The notes: generated by a model from the sequence alone, not told the origin. Positions 10,841-23,107 are shown, numbered from the stretch's first letter. The stretch: DNA of 64,000 bases from Linnemannia elongata (GCA_036320915.1 JAXBDG010000001.1:3184001-3248000), one strand, 5' to 3'. A program made the numbers and translations.

Positions 10841-11803
10841 TTATGGGTTTGTGTAATGTGGCGGTGAAGAGGAGAAAGAAGAGAAGGAAGAGTAAGAAGA
10901 GTTCTCCTCTAGGTTGTGAGAGTATAACTGAAGTTGAGGCTGAGGCTGAGGAACGGCCGTGGTGGGAGTGATTGGTCTTAGGGGAGGATAGGAAGAGGCC
11001 AAATGGCTGCACCAGGGCAGGTAGATGCGCTGACGAGCCGGCTGTTGGCGTTGATGAAGGTTTGGCCGCTGCTGTGGCAAATTATGGAGAGGAGAAGAGG
11101 ATGAAGAGGATGACGTAGAACCCTGATAATCCAAGGATTCAGGCGTTGAAAAGAGAGGAGGTGAGGACTGAGGAGGAATATATTGGCTGTACTCGTACGG
11201 GACAACATTTGGAGCAGAGTGAGGAGGAGAACGAGTGGTAGGCACAGGGGGAAATGCCTCATGATGAGGTTCGCTATGATGACAAGGTTGGTTGTGGTGG
11301 TACTGCGGGTTGTACGGCGGAGGAGTCGACATTGGCGTGGATGTAAATTGATCTGCCTCTGGGCGTTTGTTTCGCCGGGAGGGTGACGATCCAGACGATG
11401 GAAGGGACCGGTATGAGACAAGGACCTCCTTGTACGATGCTAGTCTCTTGAGGCCAACCTCGCTGCGGAGACGGTGGATCTCGGCAATAGCGTTGCGGAG
11501 AGTTGTGATCGCGTTGGACTTGACGATGGTTCGCTTTTCGGAACCATCGGGATTGGGGATCGACTGCTCGAGTTCTAACTGAGCCTGCACCTCGGCCGCA
11601 GATCCTTCAGCGAGATGACCAAGCTCGGCCATGAGCTGATTCATTGTGTCACGACGTTGACGCTCATCGACGATATGTGCGGCGCGACGTTTCTCGAACG
11701 AGGTGAGGCGGGCGATGGAATCGACATCGTTCTTGTTGAGGACATTGACACCGTGAAGACGAAAGACATTCTTGCTGTTCGAAGGGGGTGAGGCGGAGGC
11801 CAT
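10841..11803 (-). CDS. Basic helix-loop-helix transcription factor
   Basis: A single exon of 320 residues. The bHLH domain spans residues about 39-113. The basic region is KRRAAHIVDERQRR with the H43/E47/R51 pattern typical of CACGTG (class B) binders. Helix 1 is TMNQLMAELGHLAEG. A long loop of about 30 residues containing NPDGSEKRT follows, then helix 2 KSNAITTLRNAIAEIHRLRSEV. The remaining 200 residues are Pro/Ser/Gln/His-rich and probably disordered. I chose the Met at 11803 rather than the in-frame Met at 11899 because a TATAAATA box (11881-11888) lies between them, so the upstream Met would precede the transcription start. It is divergent from casein kinase 2 alpha. The target pathway cannot be read from the sequence. 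Confidence 0.83.
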   Translation of the reverse strand: MASASPPSNSKNVFRLHGVNVLNKNDVDSIARLTSFEKRRAAHIVDERQRRDTMNQLMAELGHLAEGSAAEVQAQLELEQSIPNPDGSEKRTIVKSNAITTLRNAIAEIHRLRSEVGLKRLASYKEVLVSYRSLPSSGSSPSRRNKRPEADQFTSTPMSTPPPYNPQYHHNQPCHHSEPHHEAFPPVPTTRSPPHSAPNVVPYEYSQYIPPQSSPPLFSTPESLDYQGSTSSSSSSSPLHNLPQQRPNLHQRQQPARQRIYLPWCSHLASSYPPLRPITPTTAVPQPQPQLQLYSHNLEENSSYSSFSSFSSSPPHYTNP

Positions 11804-12527
11804 TGTGAGAGGAGTAAGAAAGCGTAGGTGGACAAAAAAAATAAAATTGTGAAGTAGAAGAGGAGTGGGATCGGCGACAGTATTTATACTGGTGTCCATG
11901 AAAGAGGTGTGAAAGGGTGAAGGTGCGAAGGAGGGACAAGGGGCAAACTTTATTCTGTTGATAACAGAGATCTATCATGGACATCGTTTGATTTGTGATG
12001 TGGTGCTGCAAGGTGCACGCTTGTACAGAGACTCTCTTGACACCGCCCACAGAATTGAATGAATAATAAAGAAAAAATTAGAGTAGAGCGTACCCTGCCC
12101 AGTGTCCACATCCCGTCACTCCTTCAAGGCTGCTCCCTTTCCTTGTGCTACTCTGAATGCGTGTTCTCGCCTTCAAGAAAATGGTGGTTGTGAACTGATT
12201 TGTTTGGTTAAGGGCCTCGCATTAACTATCATTCGAGTGAAGTCGTGGGCATGAATGTATGTATCACATGACTTGATTGGAAAAGAGAAAAGCCTCTCAT
12301 TTTTTGTTGTGAGTCGCCTTCAACAGAAGAACATTCATTTTTTTTCTTTCTTTGGTTCTCCTCCTTCCGCTGACTCCTTCGCCATCCCCAGCTACCTACC
12401 CTCCTCTCTTTCTCCTCCCTCTTACTCTTTCTCTGCTTAGCCATTCACCACTAGCAGACCACGCCCTTCCTTCTTTATCTGATTCTTCACCTTCACTTCC
12501 GGATTGGGACAGCAGCAGGACTCTACA
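11804..12527. other. Divergent promoter of bHLH factor and CK2 alpha
   Basis: This 724-bp region contains the TATA box of the bHLH gene near 11885. The right side is a CT-rich leader leading to the CK2 alpha start. No further gene is seen. Confidence 0.6.
11881..11888 (-). promoter_or_regulatory. TATA box of the bHLH gene
   Basis: Reads TATAAATA on the minus strand, 78 bp upstream of the chosen start codon. It decides the start: the longer in-frame Met lies upstream of it. Confidence 0.6.
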
Positions 12528-13158
12528 ATGCCAACTGGAAGCGTCGCACGTGTGTATGCGAACGTCAACGAGACTCTCCAGAAGGAATACTGGGACTATG
12601 ACAATCTGCAGGTTCAGTGGGGGTAAGCCGAATGAAAATACACACCTTTACAACACCCAGTATACATATCTCTTCACCCATCTCCCGTCTCTTACGATTG
12701 TGAGGGAAACATCTTCTCGGGAGCACCATACCTCGGTCCAAGGTGAACATGGAACGCAAGCAGGAAGAAACGAAAAAAAAGTCTTTTTTATTCAGCAGTA
12801 GTGGCACCGACCAACACATCTATTTCAGCCTGTCATCATCTTTCCAAGACTGATCTCGTGACAGTCCCCACTGTGATTGTATTCAGGCAAACCTAAGTGC
12901 AGATTCCTTCTGCAGACTCGACACACCCTACCAGCTTGCCAAGTTTTGCACACCTTTCTGGACCAGAGAGAAGCAGGACTTCTGCATGGACTCAATTGAA
13001 GACAGCACACTGGAACCAGGCGGATGGATGTCGAAAGTCTTTTGAAAGTGGCGATACACAACAAAACAACAAACTGCGCTCCTTATTCTCTGCACGACGG
13101 TATCAGTTGAAAGAATAACGAAATCTGGACTAAATGCCGCAACATCGACACCTTTGTC

Positions 13159-13199
<41 letters not shown>

Positions 13200-14802
13200 G
13201 TCTGCGTTTGCGTTTGCGCCTCCCTCCTTCCCTCTTTCTTTCCCATCCCTCTCCCCCCTCTCCTTTTACGTGAACATTGGCAGTGACATGACAAAGGTCT
13301 CCTTTTTATTAATTTCAGAACAATCTTATGTGCATCTCCCAAATCAATAGTGTCCAGGACAACTACGAGATCGTGCGCAAGGTCGGACGTGGCAAGTACT
13401 CCGAGGTCTTTGAAGGCTTCAACACTGTCAACAACGAAAAGTGCTGCATCAAGGTCTTGAAGCCCGTCAAGAAAAAGAAGATCAAGCGTGAGATTAAGAT
13501 TCTCCAAAACTTGGCCGGTGGCCCTAATGTCATTACTCTCTTCGATGTTGTCCGCGATCCTCAGGTATGGTGACAGGAGATTTACCGCAGCGATTAGTTA
13601 TGTTTATTTTACATGGGATGTTAGCTATTGTTTGCAAGAAGTCCCTTTACTCACCCCTCTTTTCATTGTGGAATGATCCTCCATAGTCTAAGACTCCCTC
13701 GCTGATCTTTGAGTGCGTCAACAACACCGACTTCAAGATTCTCTACCCCAAGTTCACCGACTTTGACGTCCGCTTCTACATTTTCGAGCTCCTGAAGGTA
13801 ACCACAGTGATCATAATGTTGATTCTTATACAAATCAGTCTGAGTTAGATATCCAGTATCTTATGCATTCAATCATTGCACCTCTATTTTTTACTAGGCT
13901 TTGGACTTTTGCCACTCGAAGGGTATTATGCATCGCGATGTCAAGCCCCACAACGTCATGATCGAGCACGAGAAGCGCAAGGTAGGATGTGCGACATTAC
14001 TAGGAGGATCAGTCACATAGGACAAAAGGCACCGCAATTGCAGCAAGGACAGATCTGAACCCTAAGTTGGTGCAAGCGACACTGTTAAGAGCATTTGGGA
14101 CATGGAGGACTGATGTGTGTCTCATTTTCTTCTATTTTATAGCTTCGTTTGATCGATTGGGGTTTGGCCGAGTTCTACCACCCCGGCACAGAGTACAACG
14201 TCAGAGTTGCATCTCGCTATTTCAAGGGTCCAGAATTGCTTGTCGATTTCCAGGAATACGACTACTCTTTGGACATGTGGAGTTTGGGCGCCATGTTCGC
14301 CAGTATGGTATGTTTGTCCTCTGAGACATTTTTGCGAAGGAAAAAAACCTGGAGAAGTGAGATGGACCATGCTAAAACATAACCAGGTGATGATGATTTA
14401 TTTACTGACATGCGTACACCCTTCTCTTTTCTTTCGCTGTTGTTTGAATTGTTTTGTAATTGCTGAAAATAGATCTTCCGCAAGGAGCCCTTCTTCCACG
14501 GACATGACAACTACGATCAACTGGTCAAGATTGCTCGTGTTCTTGGCACCAACGAGTTGTTTGCTTACTTAGAGAAGTACGATCTGGAGCTGGATGTCCA
14601 CTACGATGAGATTCTTGGAAGATATCCCCGCAAGCCTTGGAGCAAATTTGTGACGCCAGAGAACCAGCGCTTTGTCTCAAACGCGGCCATTGATTTCCTG
14701 GACAAGTTGCTTCGCTATGATCACCAAGAGCGCTTGACTGCCGCTGAGGCTATGGAGCACCCTTACTTTGACCCTGTCCGCGCAGCTGCCAAGACGCAAT
14801 AG
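12528..14802 (+). CDS. CKA1: Casein kinase 2 catalytic subunit alpha
   Basis: Six exons, 12528-12622, 13351-13564, 13687-13797, 13898-13981, 14143-14307 and 14473-14802, give 332 residues, a normal length. CK2 is a constitutively active Ser/Thr kinase for acidic sites that acts as a tetramer with beta subunits. Diagnostic residues are the N-terminal segment [19 protein letters not shown], the glycine loop [11 protein letters not shown], the CK2-specific basic stretch KKKKIKREI, the catalytic HRDVKPHN, and DWG in place of the usual DFG. The activation segment is followed by [13 protein letters not shown], and the C-terminus is [20 protein letters not shown]. The first intron is long (728 bp) and carries a TG microsatellite. 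All phases close without gaps. There are no truncations. Confidence 0.97.
13163..13195. repeat. (TG)n microsatellite in CK2 alpha intron 1
   Basis: About 16 TG units lie 155 bp upstream of the exon 2 acceptor. Confidence 0.9.
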
Positions 14803-14991
14803 ATCTCTGGGAAGGCACCCAATATCCTACTCTTTTCTTTTCCGTAGTAAACACCCACACTTCACACAACACAACACCATTAAACATTTTTTTAGCAATT
14901 TTCAACCTCTTTGCTCAGGCAGTCACGTCTTCTTTTTTGCCACCATTTTGGCCTGATCTTTTTTTTCTTCTCTGATCACTTCACTTTCACC

Positions 14992-17588
14992 ATGACACTG
15001 TCGGCTCTCATTCGCAGGAACTGGATCTCATTCACATCGAACAAGCACTGCTTGCGAACACTGCCAACATGCCGCACTTCAACCGCTAGACCGGAAATAG
15101 GCCAACAAAGCGCATACTCCAGGTTACAATCGACTCACTTCCCCAGCACAGGAGCAAAGCCAAATTTTGCAGTCCGGCTACGCCCGCAAGGGTCGCTCTA
15201 TGAGAGGTCGAATCCATGCCACCAGCGCACATATATCACCCCCTTGTCGACCTCCCGAGCAATACCCTGCATACAATTGAGGTCTCTCGCCACGCTACAG
15301 CATAACCGTGCCGCTGGTACTACAATGTCGTCAATTGACCTCGACTCTTCATCATCAGGAACATCACTGGAGTACACAAGACCGTTCACCGACCTCAAAA
15401 ACCTGCAGCCATCAACACTTTCAGCAATCCAATCGACATTCGGACACGAATACATGTCCAAGGTCCAATTGAGTGTGCTCTCAACCCTGCCGACCTCTCG
15501 CGATCTTCTTGTCAAGGCTAAAACAGGAACAGGAAAGACACTGGCGTTCTTGGTGGCGGCGCTAGAGTCACTGATGGCATTGCCGGATGTAGAGAGTGTA
15601 AAAATGAAGGGCAAGATTGGTTGTGTCATCATTGCACCGACACGCGAGTTGGCCTTGCAGATCTCGGAGGAGGCACAAAAATTGCTGGGTCCGCTTGGAT
15701 GGGGTGTGCAGCACTTGGTTGGTGGATATGGCAAGGGGTCTCAGTTGGATCGGATATCGAAGGAGCCAGCAGAGTTTATTGTCGCGACTCCTGGACGTAT
15801 GAAGGATTTGCTTGGGAACAATGAGTTTGCGGCCAAGATCATGGAGTCCAAAATCGTATGACTTGGGCTGCAATGCGTTTGTTGTCAACACTCCGCCTAA
15901 TTACTGCCGCTCGCTAACTTCTTTTCCGCTGTGTTTCAATAGCTCGTGCTAGATGAAGCAGACACAATTCTTCAGTTGGGATTCAGGAAGGAATTGGACG
16001 CCATTCTGGAAACCATGCCCAAGGATCGCCAGACGTTCCTATTCTCTGCGACAGTCGATTCTAAGATGGACTCGCTTCTGGAAGTCGCCCTCCACAAGAA
16101 GAGCAAGGAGCGACAGGGACCCATCATCGTCGACACCGTCGGATCCAAGGACATCAACTTGAACCTTGCGACACGTCAGGGTTACTGCTTTGCGCCATAC
16201 CAAGTTCATGTCGCCCTTGTTCGTCGTATCATCAATGACCACTTCTTGAGCGACATGGACTTTGTGCACGAACAGAGTTTATTGATGAAACCCAAACCGT
16301 CAACAACATCAGGAAGTGCGCCTGTTCAACCCAAGGTGACACCAGTCAACACACACAAGAACAAGATCATGGTCTTCCTGCCAACAACACGAGGAGCTCA
16401 GTTGTACGCCAAGGTGTTTGCTAAGTTATCGATGGGCAAGGAGTTGTCGGTCTTTGAGATCCATTCGGCCAAGGGTCAGCGTGAGCGGACATTGACAAGT
16501 CGCAACTTCAAGAACATAAAGACACCTGCTGTTCTGTTTACCTCTGATATCTCGGCAAGAGGTGTCGATTATCCTGGAGTTGGTCTGATTATTCAGGTCG
16601 GAGCTCCCCTGTCGCTGGATCACTACATTCATCGCATTGGACGGACAGGACGCGGAGACCGGAAGGTGAAGAGCATGAGGGGAGGTGCTGGCGACGATGA
16701 GCAGGGCAAGGGAGTTTTGATTCTGGGCGAGCTGGATGAAGGGTTCATTGAGCACCAACTCAAACCATCTCCACTGTTCAGTGCTGTGAAACGTGAGGAG
16801 CAGTACAGTGACTGGGAGAGTGTTATGCTGGGAGAGAGTCTGGACCGTGGATTCAAGAAGGCTTTTTCCAAGGTCGATGAGAAGTTGGCCAAGAGCGCCT
16901 ACACCGCCTTCTTGGGTTACAGTGCGTGCCGCCTTGTTTGGTGAAGACTGCTAGAGGGTTGGTTTTTTTTGTCCTTTGACGCTAATTTTTGTTCTTTGAC
17001 TCCTCTCTAGATTTGACGGTTGGGCCAAAGATTGGGAGTACAGACAGGAAACGAATCCTTGAATCGGCGGACGAGTACATTTCGGCGTTTGGGGTTCAGG
17101 AAAGGCCGGCGGTGTCGACCAGCTTCTTGGAGAGGATGGGATTTATGAAGCACCGCTTGCCAGCCCTCGAGAACGGAGAGGAGTCAATTCGCCAGGAGCA
17201 CGAATATGAGTTGGTGGACGGTACCTTCCCGACTGTCAATACTCGCATCACCAGGAGCCATATCAGCGCTGCCGCCGCCGGTTCTTCGGACGAGCTGCTG
17301 GAGCATGATCAATTTGGTGATGAAGTCGAACAAGGATCGGATCAGAGGGAATTTGGGCAGAGCCGGATATCGAGGAAGAAACGACAGGAGGCATTTGAGG
17401 AGAGAATTGGACTCCCCGAGACAGAGTACATCAAGATCAACGAGGCCGAGTGGGAAGACTTTATCGAGTTCAAGCCGGGGATGCCCAAGCTGATCGAGAA
17501 GCTCCACAGCCCCAAGAGGATGGGCCACTTTGGCAACCGGCCAAGTAAGAAGACGTCCAAGATATTTAGCAACAACGACGGCTGGTGA
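14992..17588 (+). CDS. Mitochondrial DEAD-box RNA helicase, Mss116-like
   Basis: Three exons, 14992-15855, 15943-16921 and 17011-17588, give 806 residues. All helicase motifs are present: AKTGTGKT at 176-183, PTRELALQ, TPGR, DEAD at 292-295, SAT, ARGVDYP and HRIGRTGR. The first 110 residues are rich in Arg, Ser and Thr with almost no acid, which fits a mitochondrial presequence. In yeast Mss116 assists group I/II intron splicing and translation in mitochondria; that role is inferred here from family shape. The C-terminal extension LLGYN...LTVGPK and the segment after it resemble the Mss116 C-terminal domain. A Ser/Thr/Pro-rich insert (residues about 395-420) separates the two RecA folds. The tail is Lys-rich, with PSKKTSKIF near the end. 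Confidence 0.9.
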
Positions 17589-17830
17589 ACAGCAACCTTA
17601 GATAGGGAAGTTGTAATACAAGTTGCATGCATAGACAATCGATCACTATTCAGGTACATATGCCAAAAAATGCGTGTGACGGCCATTCAACGGTGTATGA
17701 TTGAGCCAATGAATTTGAGCCAACCACTCGCAAAGCTTCTTTTATTTCCACTCCACACTTCTTTCTTTTTCGCCATCTTTTCTTCCATTACCATTCCTGT
17801 TCCTTTCTCAAACACATCAATCTCACAACC

Positions 17831-18798
17831 ATGCGTTACACCATCTCACCACTGGCCTGTCTGGCCCTCGCTGTAACCACCGTCATCGCCGGTTCCGCCC
17901 CCGAGATTGATGATGGTAACCTTCTTTTACATTCCTTCAACTCAGTTTCCAAAGCTTGGAACTTGACCGGACTAGTTGCCACACAGAACAAACCGCGTAC
18001 AAAACATACAACCCATACTTGCAGTGAACCGTACATGTGGCTGCTCTAACCCATTCTTCTTGCCATAACTCTGAACCAAACATAGAATATCAAAAGGTTA
18101 CTTGTGGATCGTCGATCAAATTGACACACGAAAAGACGGGCTTCAAGTTGCACTCGCATCAGATCCCATACGGCACCGGTTCAGGACAACAATCCATCAC
18201 TGCCGTTCCTGGAAAAGATGACACCAACTCTCTCTGGCTCGGTAATTGACTTTTGTCATCGCACAGTGGACCCTATTAGGCGTGTCGGATCATGATGGTC
18301 TGAGGACAACGAAGAATCAATGCCATAAGAATACTTACACTTGGCACCTTTTCTTTTCCTCGTATAACTACTTCTTCACCTTTGATAGTGATGGCACAGT
18401 TGGGAAACACTTGTGAACGCGGCGAGACGATCCCCTGCGGGAGCACCATCCGGTTGAAACACATCAACACCAAAAAGTTCCTCCACTCTCACCACCATCA
18501 CTCGCCTATGTCCGGAGGCTTGGAAGTCTCCGCCTACGAGGGACAGGACGATGGCGACAACTGGGTGGTCGAATGTACGAATAAGAAGGATGAGTTTTGG
18601 ACCCGCGAAGCGGTGGTGAAGATGAGACATTTGGGGACAGGGATGTATCTGAGCAGTTCTGCACGCCATGTGTATGGTAACCCTATCCCTGGACATCAGG
18701 AGGTAGCGGCACATCGGGGAGAGTATCAGCAGGCGGAGCAGACTTGGAGTGCGCAAGAGGGCGTTTATTTTGCTGAGAACGTCAAGGAGGAGCTGTAA
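17831..18798 (+). CDS. SDF2-like MIR-domain ER protein
   Basis: Three exons, 17831-17915, 18086-18241 and 18389-18798, give 216 residues. A signal peptide (about 20 residues, hydrophobic core LACLALAVTTVIA) is followed by three MIR repeats: VTCGSSIKLTHEKTGFKLHSH, CGSTIRLKHINTKKFLHSHH and the third around VVKMRHLGTGMYLSSS. The order, length and the GSGQQSITAV and DDTNSLW motifs match stromal-cell-derived factor 2 and SDF2L1, ER chaperone partners linked to O-mannosylation and protein quality control. The last four residues are KEEL, a plausible variant of the HDEL/KDEL ER-retrieval signal. It is convergent with the MDR oxidoreductase. Confidence 0.92.
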
Positions 18799-19063
18799 TG
18801 GGTTTGAGGTGCATACAGAGCATAACTAGATAAGGATATTTATACAGGACGTTTTAATACAGGACTTTAGAAGCGATGCAAGCGATAGTGACCATTGAAA
18901 TAATTCGAAGCATGAAGAGTGTGTGCGGATGAAAAAGAAGTTGTATTATTTTGTTATGTATTGTGACTATGGTGTAGAACTACTATGAACAGCTGGAAAG
19001 CATTGAGAAAATTATTATTGGATATTTTTGAATCACAAGTAATTGAAGAGATCACCAGGTGAT

Positions 19064-20379
19064 TTAAGCAATCTTGATGACGATCTTGCCCTTGGCGCGG
19101 TGAGACTTGCTCTTGTCAAACGCAGCAAGGACCGAAGGCAACGTGAATTCATTGACAGAGTCAATGACAGGGTCAGCATGGGTATCGTTCAAAACGTTGA
19201 TAGCCTTGGTCAGGACCTCACCGTCGGGGAAGGTGGTGAAGAGATGGTAACCTGGTCCGCGCTTGAGGAAGGACGAGACCTTGTTGTACCCGATTTGTGC
19301 GCCGGCGGCCAAGAAGGTGAAGGGGGTGTCCATTGTGTTGTCGGGTCCTGCAATCCTGACCAGGTTTCCGCTTGGCTTCAAGATGGTCGCACTCTTTGCC
19401 CAGATCTATTTTCGTATGCATACATACACGCAGGAATGATGTTAGCATTGGTACCCAATCCATACGCCATTGTTGCATCAACCAACAATGAAAATAACAG
19501 CGAAAGGAGAGAGTGGATTACCTCGGCGGCAGACCCAACGGTGTCAAAGACGAGGTCAAAGTCCTGATGGGTGTACTTTTCGGTGACATCCTCCTTCTTG
19601 TAATCGACGACCTCGTCAGCGCCAAGGTTCTTGACCAGCTCCACATTATCAGTCGAGCAAACTCCTACTACATATGCGCCCAATGCCTTGGCGATCTGCA
19701 CGCCCACCGTGCCTAGGATGAAAGCAAAGAACGTAAAACATGACTTGAGTAAAGGATTCAGGTATCTTCAAACACTGACGTTATTGGATGCTTTGCGCAT
19801 TGACAATTTGGGCGCTTCCGTAAGTTAAAGGGGGGAAAAAATTGTATGGCTGCAGAATGTCTTACCTGTGCCACCGCTGGCGCCATTGATGAGGACCTTA
19901 TCGCCCTTCTTGAGGTTACCCCGAGCAACAAGCGCCTGCCAAACCGTCGTCGCAACCAACGGCCAAGCCGCAGCCTGTTCATGCGACCACCTCGCCGGCT
20001 TCCTTGCCAAATACGCCTCCGCAACAACTGTATACTCTGTCAGAGCCCCGGACTGACTAAAACTCAACATTGCCACCACCTCATCCCCGACCTTAAACCC
20101 CTTCTTGACTTTGGGTCCTACTGCAACAATAGTACCCGAGATATCCAGACCGGGGACTTTGATCTTTGGCATGAGGAGTCGAGGGACTCCGCCTCGCATG
20201 AGCTTCCAGTCGACTGGGTTGAGAGCTGCGGCGTGGACTTTTACTAGAACGTTGGAGCCGGTGACGGTGGGGAGGGGTGCGGATTCATTGAAGGAGAGGG
20301 CTTCTTTTGGGGAGAGGGAGGGGGTTGTCCATTGGACAGATTTGATTGTTTGGGGGAGGTTGGAGGTGCTGTCGGTCAT
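19064..20379 (-). CDS. MDR-family NADPH quinone oxidoreductase/enone reductase-like
   Basis: Three exons, 20379-19866, 19712-19522 and 19405-19064, give 348 residues. The GroES-like N-terminal domain includes AALNPVDWKLMRGG, PGLDISGTIVAVG and FKVGDEVV. The Rossmann domain has NGASGGTGTVGVQIAK with the nucleotide-binding glycines, reconstructed across intron 1. The C-terminus is the typical DKSKSHRAKGKIVIKI. No structural or catalytic zinc-ligand Cys set is seen, so this is the zinc-independent quinone oxidoreductase / RTN4IP1 / enone reductase branch of the medium-chain dehydrogenases. Substrate cannot be told from the sequence. It is divergent from CTF8 and convergent with the SDF2-like gene. 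Confidence 0.88.
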
Positions 20380-20967
20380 TTTTCTGTTTATGTTTGATAT
20401 TCGTGAGAAATATGGAGATTGATGTGAAAAAAAAAGAGAAGGAAGCAAAAGAAGTGAGGGAGGGTTAATAAAGGATTTGTAGAATGATGTGAATGTTTGA
20501 AGAAAAGACGTTTTTAAATTTTTTTTCATTGTCCACGTCAACGAATCAACTCGATCGGATTCGGGTTTTAGGTTGTTGGCATGTGCAGCGAGCTTTAGGG
20601 ACCGAAAAGTGATCGGTGTTCGTGTTGTATCTGAGCAGAACCCTGCTGGCCGCTTTGTCCTAGGCTTGTTTTGGCTTTGGCTCTTGCTCGGCACATGCTG
20701 TTTAACGAGCAGACTAACTACGCGTACGCATTGGGGTCCACTCCCGCTTTGATGCTACTCCTTTGAGCCGCGCGTCTCTTGATCGATTTCTGTTCGCAAC
20801 CAACCCCGAAGGGGCCATTTTCATTTGTGATCAACGCCCATATTTAGTGGCAACCTCACTTTTGTTCAAATGAAATGCGCGTCACACAAAGGATGCTCCT
20901 TTGTCAACAAAAAACATTCAAACGCGCCTCTCCTTTGTCCATCTACGAAACGCCTCACCTACACACG
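20380..20967. other. Divergent promoter of the MDR gene and CTF8
   Basis: No gene is seen. The region holds the leaders of both genes. Confidence 0.6.
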
Positions 20968-21694
20968 ATGGTGCTCATCTCTATACCCACAACAGTCGCA
21001 GACAGGACCCAAACAGCAACGACACTTGCAACATGTATCGACACAAAGTCAACCCTTATGCTCGAGTTCCAAGGAATAATTGAGATGGATGGACAGACTT
21101 GGGCTGGAAACGCACTCGGACAACTCTCTATCCTCGACGGGGTGAGTACAGACAAAAAGGAGACAGAATACAAAGAATGGTAAAACTGTAAGATGTCCTG
21201 AGAAGGTTTCCTAACCCGAATGATATGTACCATGGCAAAAAAAAATAAAAAAATAGGGCGTGAAGGCACAATTGGTCATCGGAAACCATCGTTTGGACGG
21301 CAAGGTGGTTAAGCTGGATAAGCCATTACTCTTGATCCAGAAGCAACAGAAACCAGAGGACAGTCAGGATGTCACAACTGGAACTGCAGGCGGGAAAGGA
21401 AAGAACAAGGATAGCAGCAATCGTCGACAGAGTTTTGGATTACCATCGCACTATCATCACCAGGACGAAGATGATACGATGAATTCCACAACGGACTTTT
21501 CTGCCGCCACCACCACCAACAACACAGATGCGACGGGGTTGTCAGCGGATCCACTGGCACCCTCCAACATTAAGGATACTGTACAATACGACACCGTTGC
21601 AGTTATTCGGCAAAAGATCCTCTTCAACACTATGCCTGTGCCCATCATCCATCAAGAACGACGTGGACTGACAGTGATCAAGCGTGGTGTATGA
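20968..21694 (+). CDS. CTF8: Chromosome transmission fidelity protein 8
   Basis: Two exons, 20968-21141 and 21257-21694, give 203 residues. Ctf8 is the small subunit of the Ctf18-Dcc1-Ctf8 alternative PCNA loader used in sister-chromatid cohesion and replication. Recognisable parts are LEFQGIIEMDG, GNALGQLSILDG, IGNHRLDGKVVKLDKPLLLIQK and the C-terminal strand RQKILFNTMPVPII. The middle (residues about 90-160) is a low-complexity insert rich in Thr, Asn, Ser and Asp. The intron's 3' end is CAAAAAAAAATAAAAAAATAG, an A-rich tract instead of pyrimidines. The start was chosen at MVLISIPTT because the longer upstream frame has no family similarity. Confidence 0.88.
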
Positions 21695-22358
21695 AGCGAC
21701 TCGGCATACACTCTATCTCTCCCTCAAGCAATATTGCGCAATGCGGAACACCATTACGAAACCCAGGCGATATCGCTCCTTGTCCAAACACCCTCCCAAA
21801 TTGTACCATAGCATAATAAAGCCATACATGTGACACATCACTGTCATTTAAATCCTATCTACTAGACTGGTTAACTAGGCATAACTACTCCGCTTGGGTG
21901 TACAAACATTATTTATTGAGGACATGTCCTTCTGTTGAGCTTGCTGATATCCATAGGGAAGCAAGGCGTGTAGTGAATATAACAGCTATCTTGCTTGACG
22001 CGGTAGTAACGGATTGAAAGAGATATCAGAGTCGTATCTCAGGTCACTTGCGTATCCACGACTCCAGGGTCCCATTGTAGACGGATCCATCTGGAGATCA
22101 TCTTCGTGCCTGCTCTATGGGCGACCATGGCAACAACTCCGCAGTCAGTGGATGATTCTGGGATCACTGAAAGCGATGGTTCGTCTTGAGACTCCTGGTA
22201 AGCAGCGACCGTGGCAGACTGTTGACTAGATGCTCCTCCGCCAACTTGATCCTGAATTGTACCATGTTCGTCATCGTAATGGCGGTTGCTTTTGTCACCG
22301 TCACTCTTGATGCTGTTGTGGTTCCTGCTGATAAAGTTATTAACAACAAGCGCGCCTG
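21695..22358. other. Convergent 3' region between CTF8 and LTO1
   Basis: Nothing recognisable beyond presumed 3' untranslated regions. AATAAA-like signals occur (for example around 21815). Confidence 0.6.
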
Positions 22359-23107
22359 TTAATAAAACATCTTGCTCTTAGGAGCGTCGACATAACGCTC
22401 GGCGGTCTGCAAAGCCGAGGCGACGGTCTTGAATTTTCCACGGATCTTGTCCAGCAACGCGATCACGTCGTCATCCAATTGATTCTGACGCGGGAACGAA
22501 TTGATCAAGTCCAAAAGTGAGTTGATCTTCTTGAGGGACCTAGGTGAAAGTAGTAATAGTCAATTGAAATAAATATGACAGAAATGAGTCAATGCCACAA
22601 TCAATGCGGGGTAGAAGGAAGAAACAAGACTAATACCAATGGGTAAAAGGTTATCCGGCTTCTTTTCAGAGGAAGACAAGCATAGATCACTTTATATGCC
22701 TGTTAGAAATCCCATGGAAGGGTGGAGAGAAAAAATAGTGGTGCAATGGAAAACTTACTTTTCAGAAATGCGCTCAGGATCTTGCTGGGCGAGAGCCTTC
22801 CAAAGCTGGGCGCAACCTGCATAGTATCCAACCTCTCGGGACAGCTCAAAGCCCTTCTCGCAACCCATGACTCGGCCTTCAATGGCTCCATTTCTCTCTC
22901 CTGCGGCGATGCCGTCCTCACGACCAAACTCGACAAACCTATTTCAATTCAGCCCAAATACTTTTTTGATTAGTACACTGAGGTACCACAGCGCTCAAGT
23001 GTCCAGAGAATATGAGGCAAGAGAAAGAGCGAGACGTACATGTTCTCGAGGTGGACGAGAGCATCGAGATCCAGCTCCTTTGATATTTCGTATTCGGTGT
23101 TGGCCAT
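22359..23107 (-). CDS. LTO1: Deca-GX3 protein LTO1 homologue
   Basis: Three exons, 23107-23040, 22938-22759 and 22539-22359, give 142 residues, invisible as a single frame. The centre carries the deca-GX3 motif: Gly every fourth residue through FGREDGIAAGERNGAIEGRV and on to MGCEKG, REVG and YYAG. The C-terminal part holds DKIRGKFKTV, a hallmark of Lto1/ORAOV1. With Yae1, Lto1 hands the cytosolic Fe-S assembly machinery to the ABC protein Rli1/ABCE1, needed for ribosome recycling and biogenesis. The C-terminus is KSKMFY, so the terminal aromatic residue is Tyr rather than Trp. It is divergent from LEU4 (442 bp shared promoter). Confidence 0.9.

Noticed and set aside
11804..11899. Longer bHLH start at 11899
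   Set aside because: The TATAAATA box lies between this Met and the chosen one, and the extra residues are leader-like.
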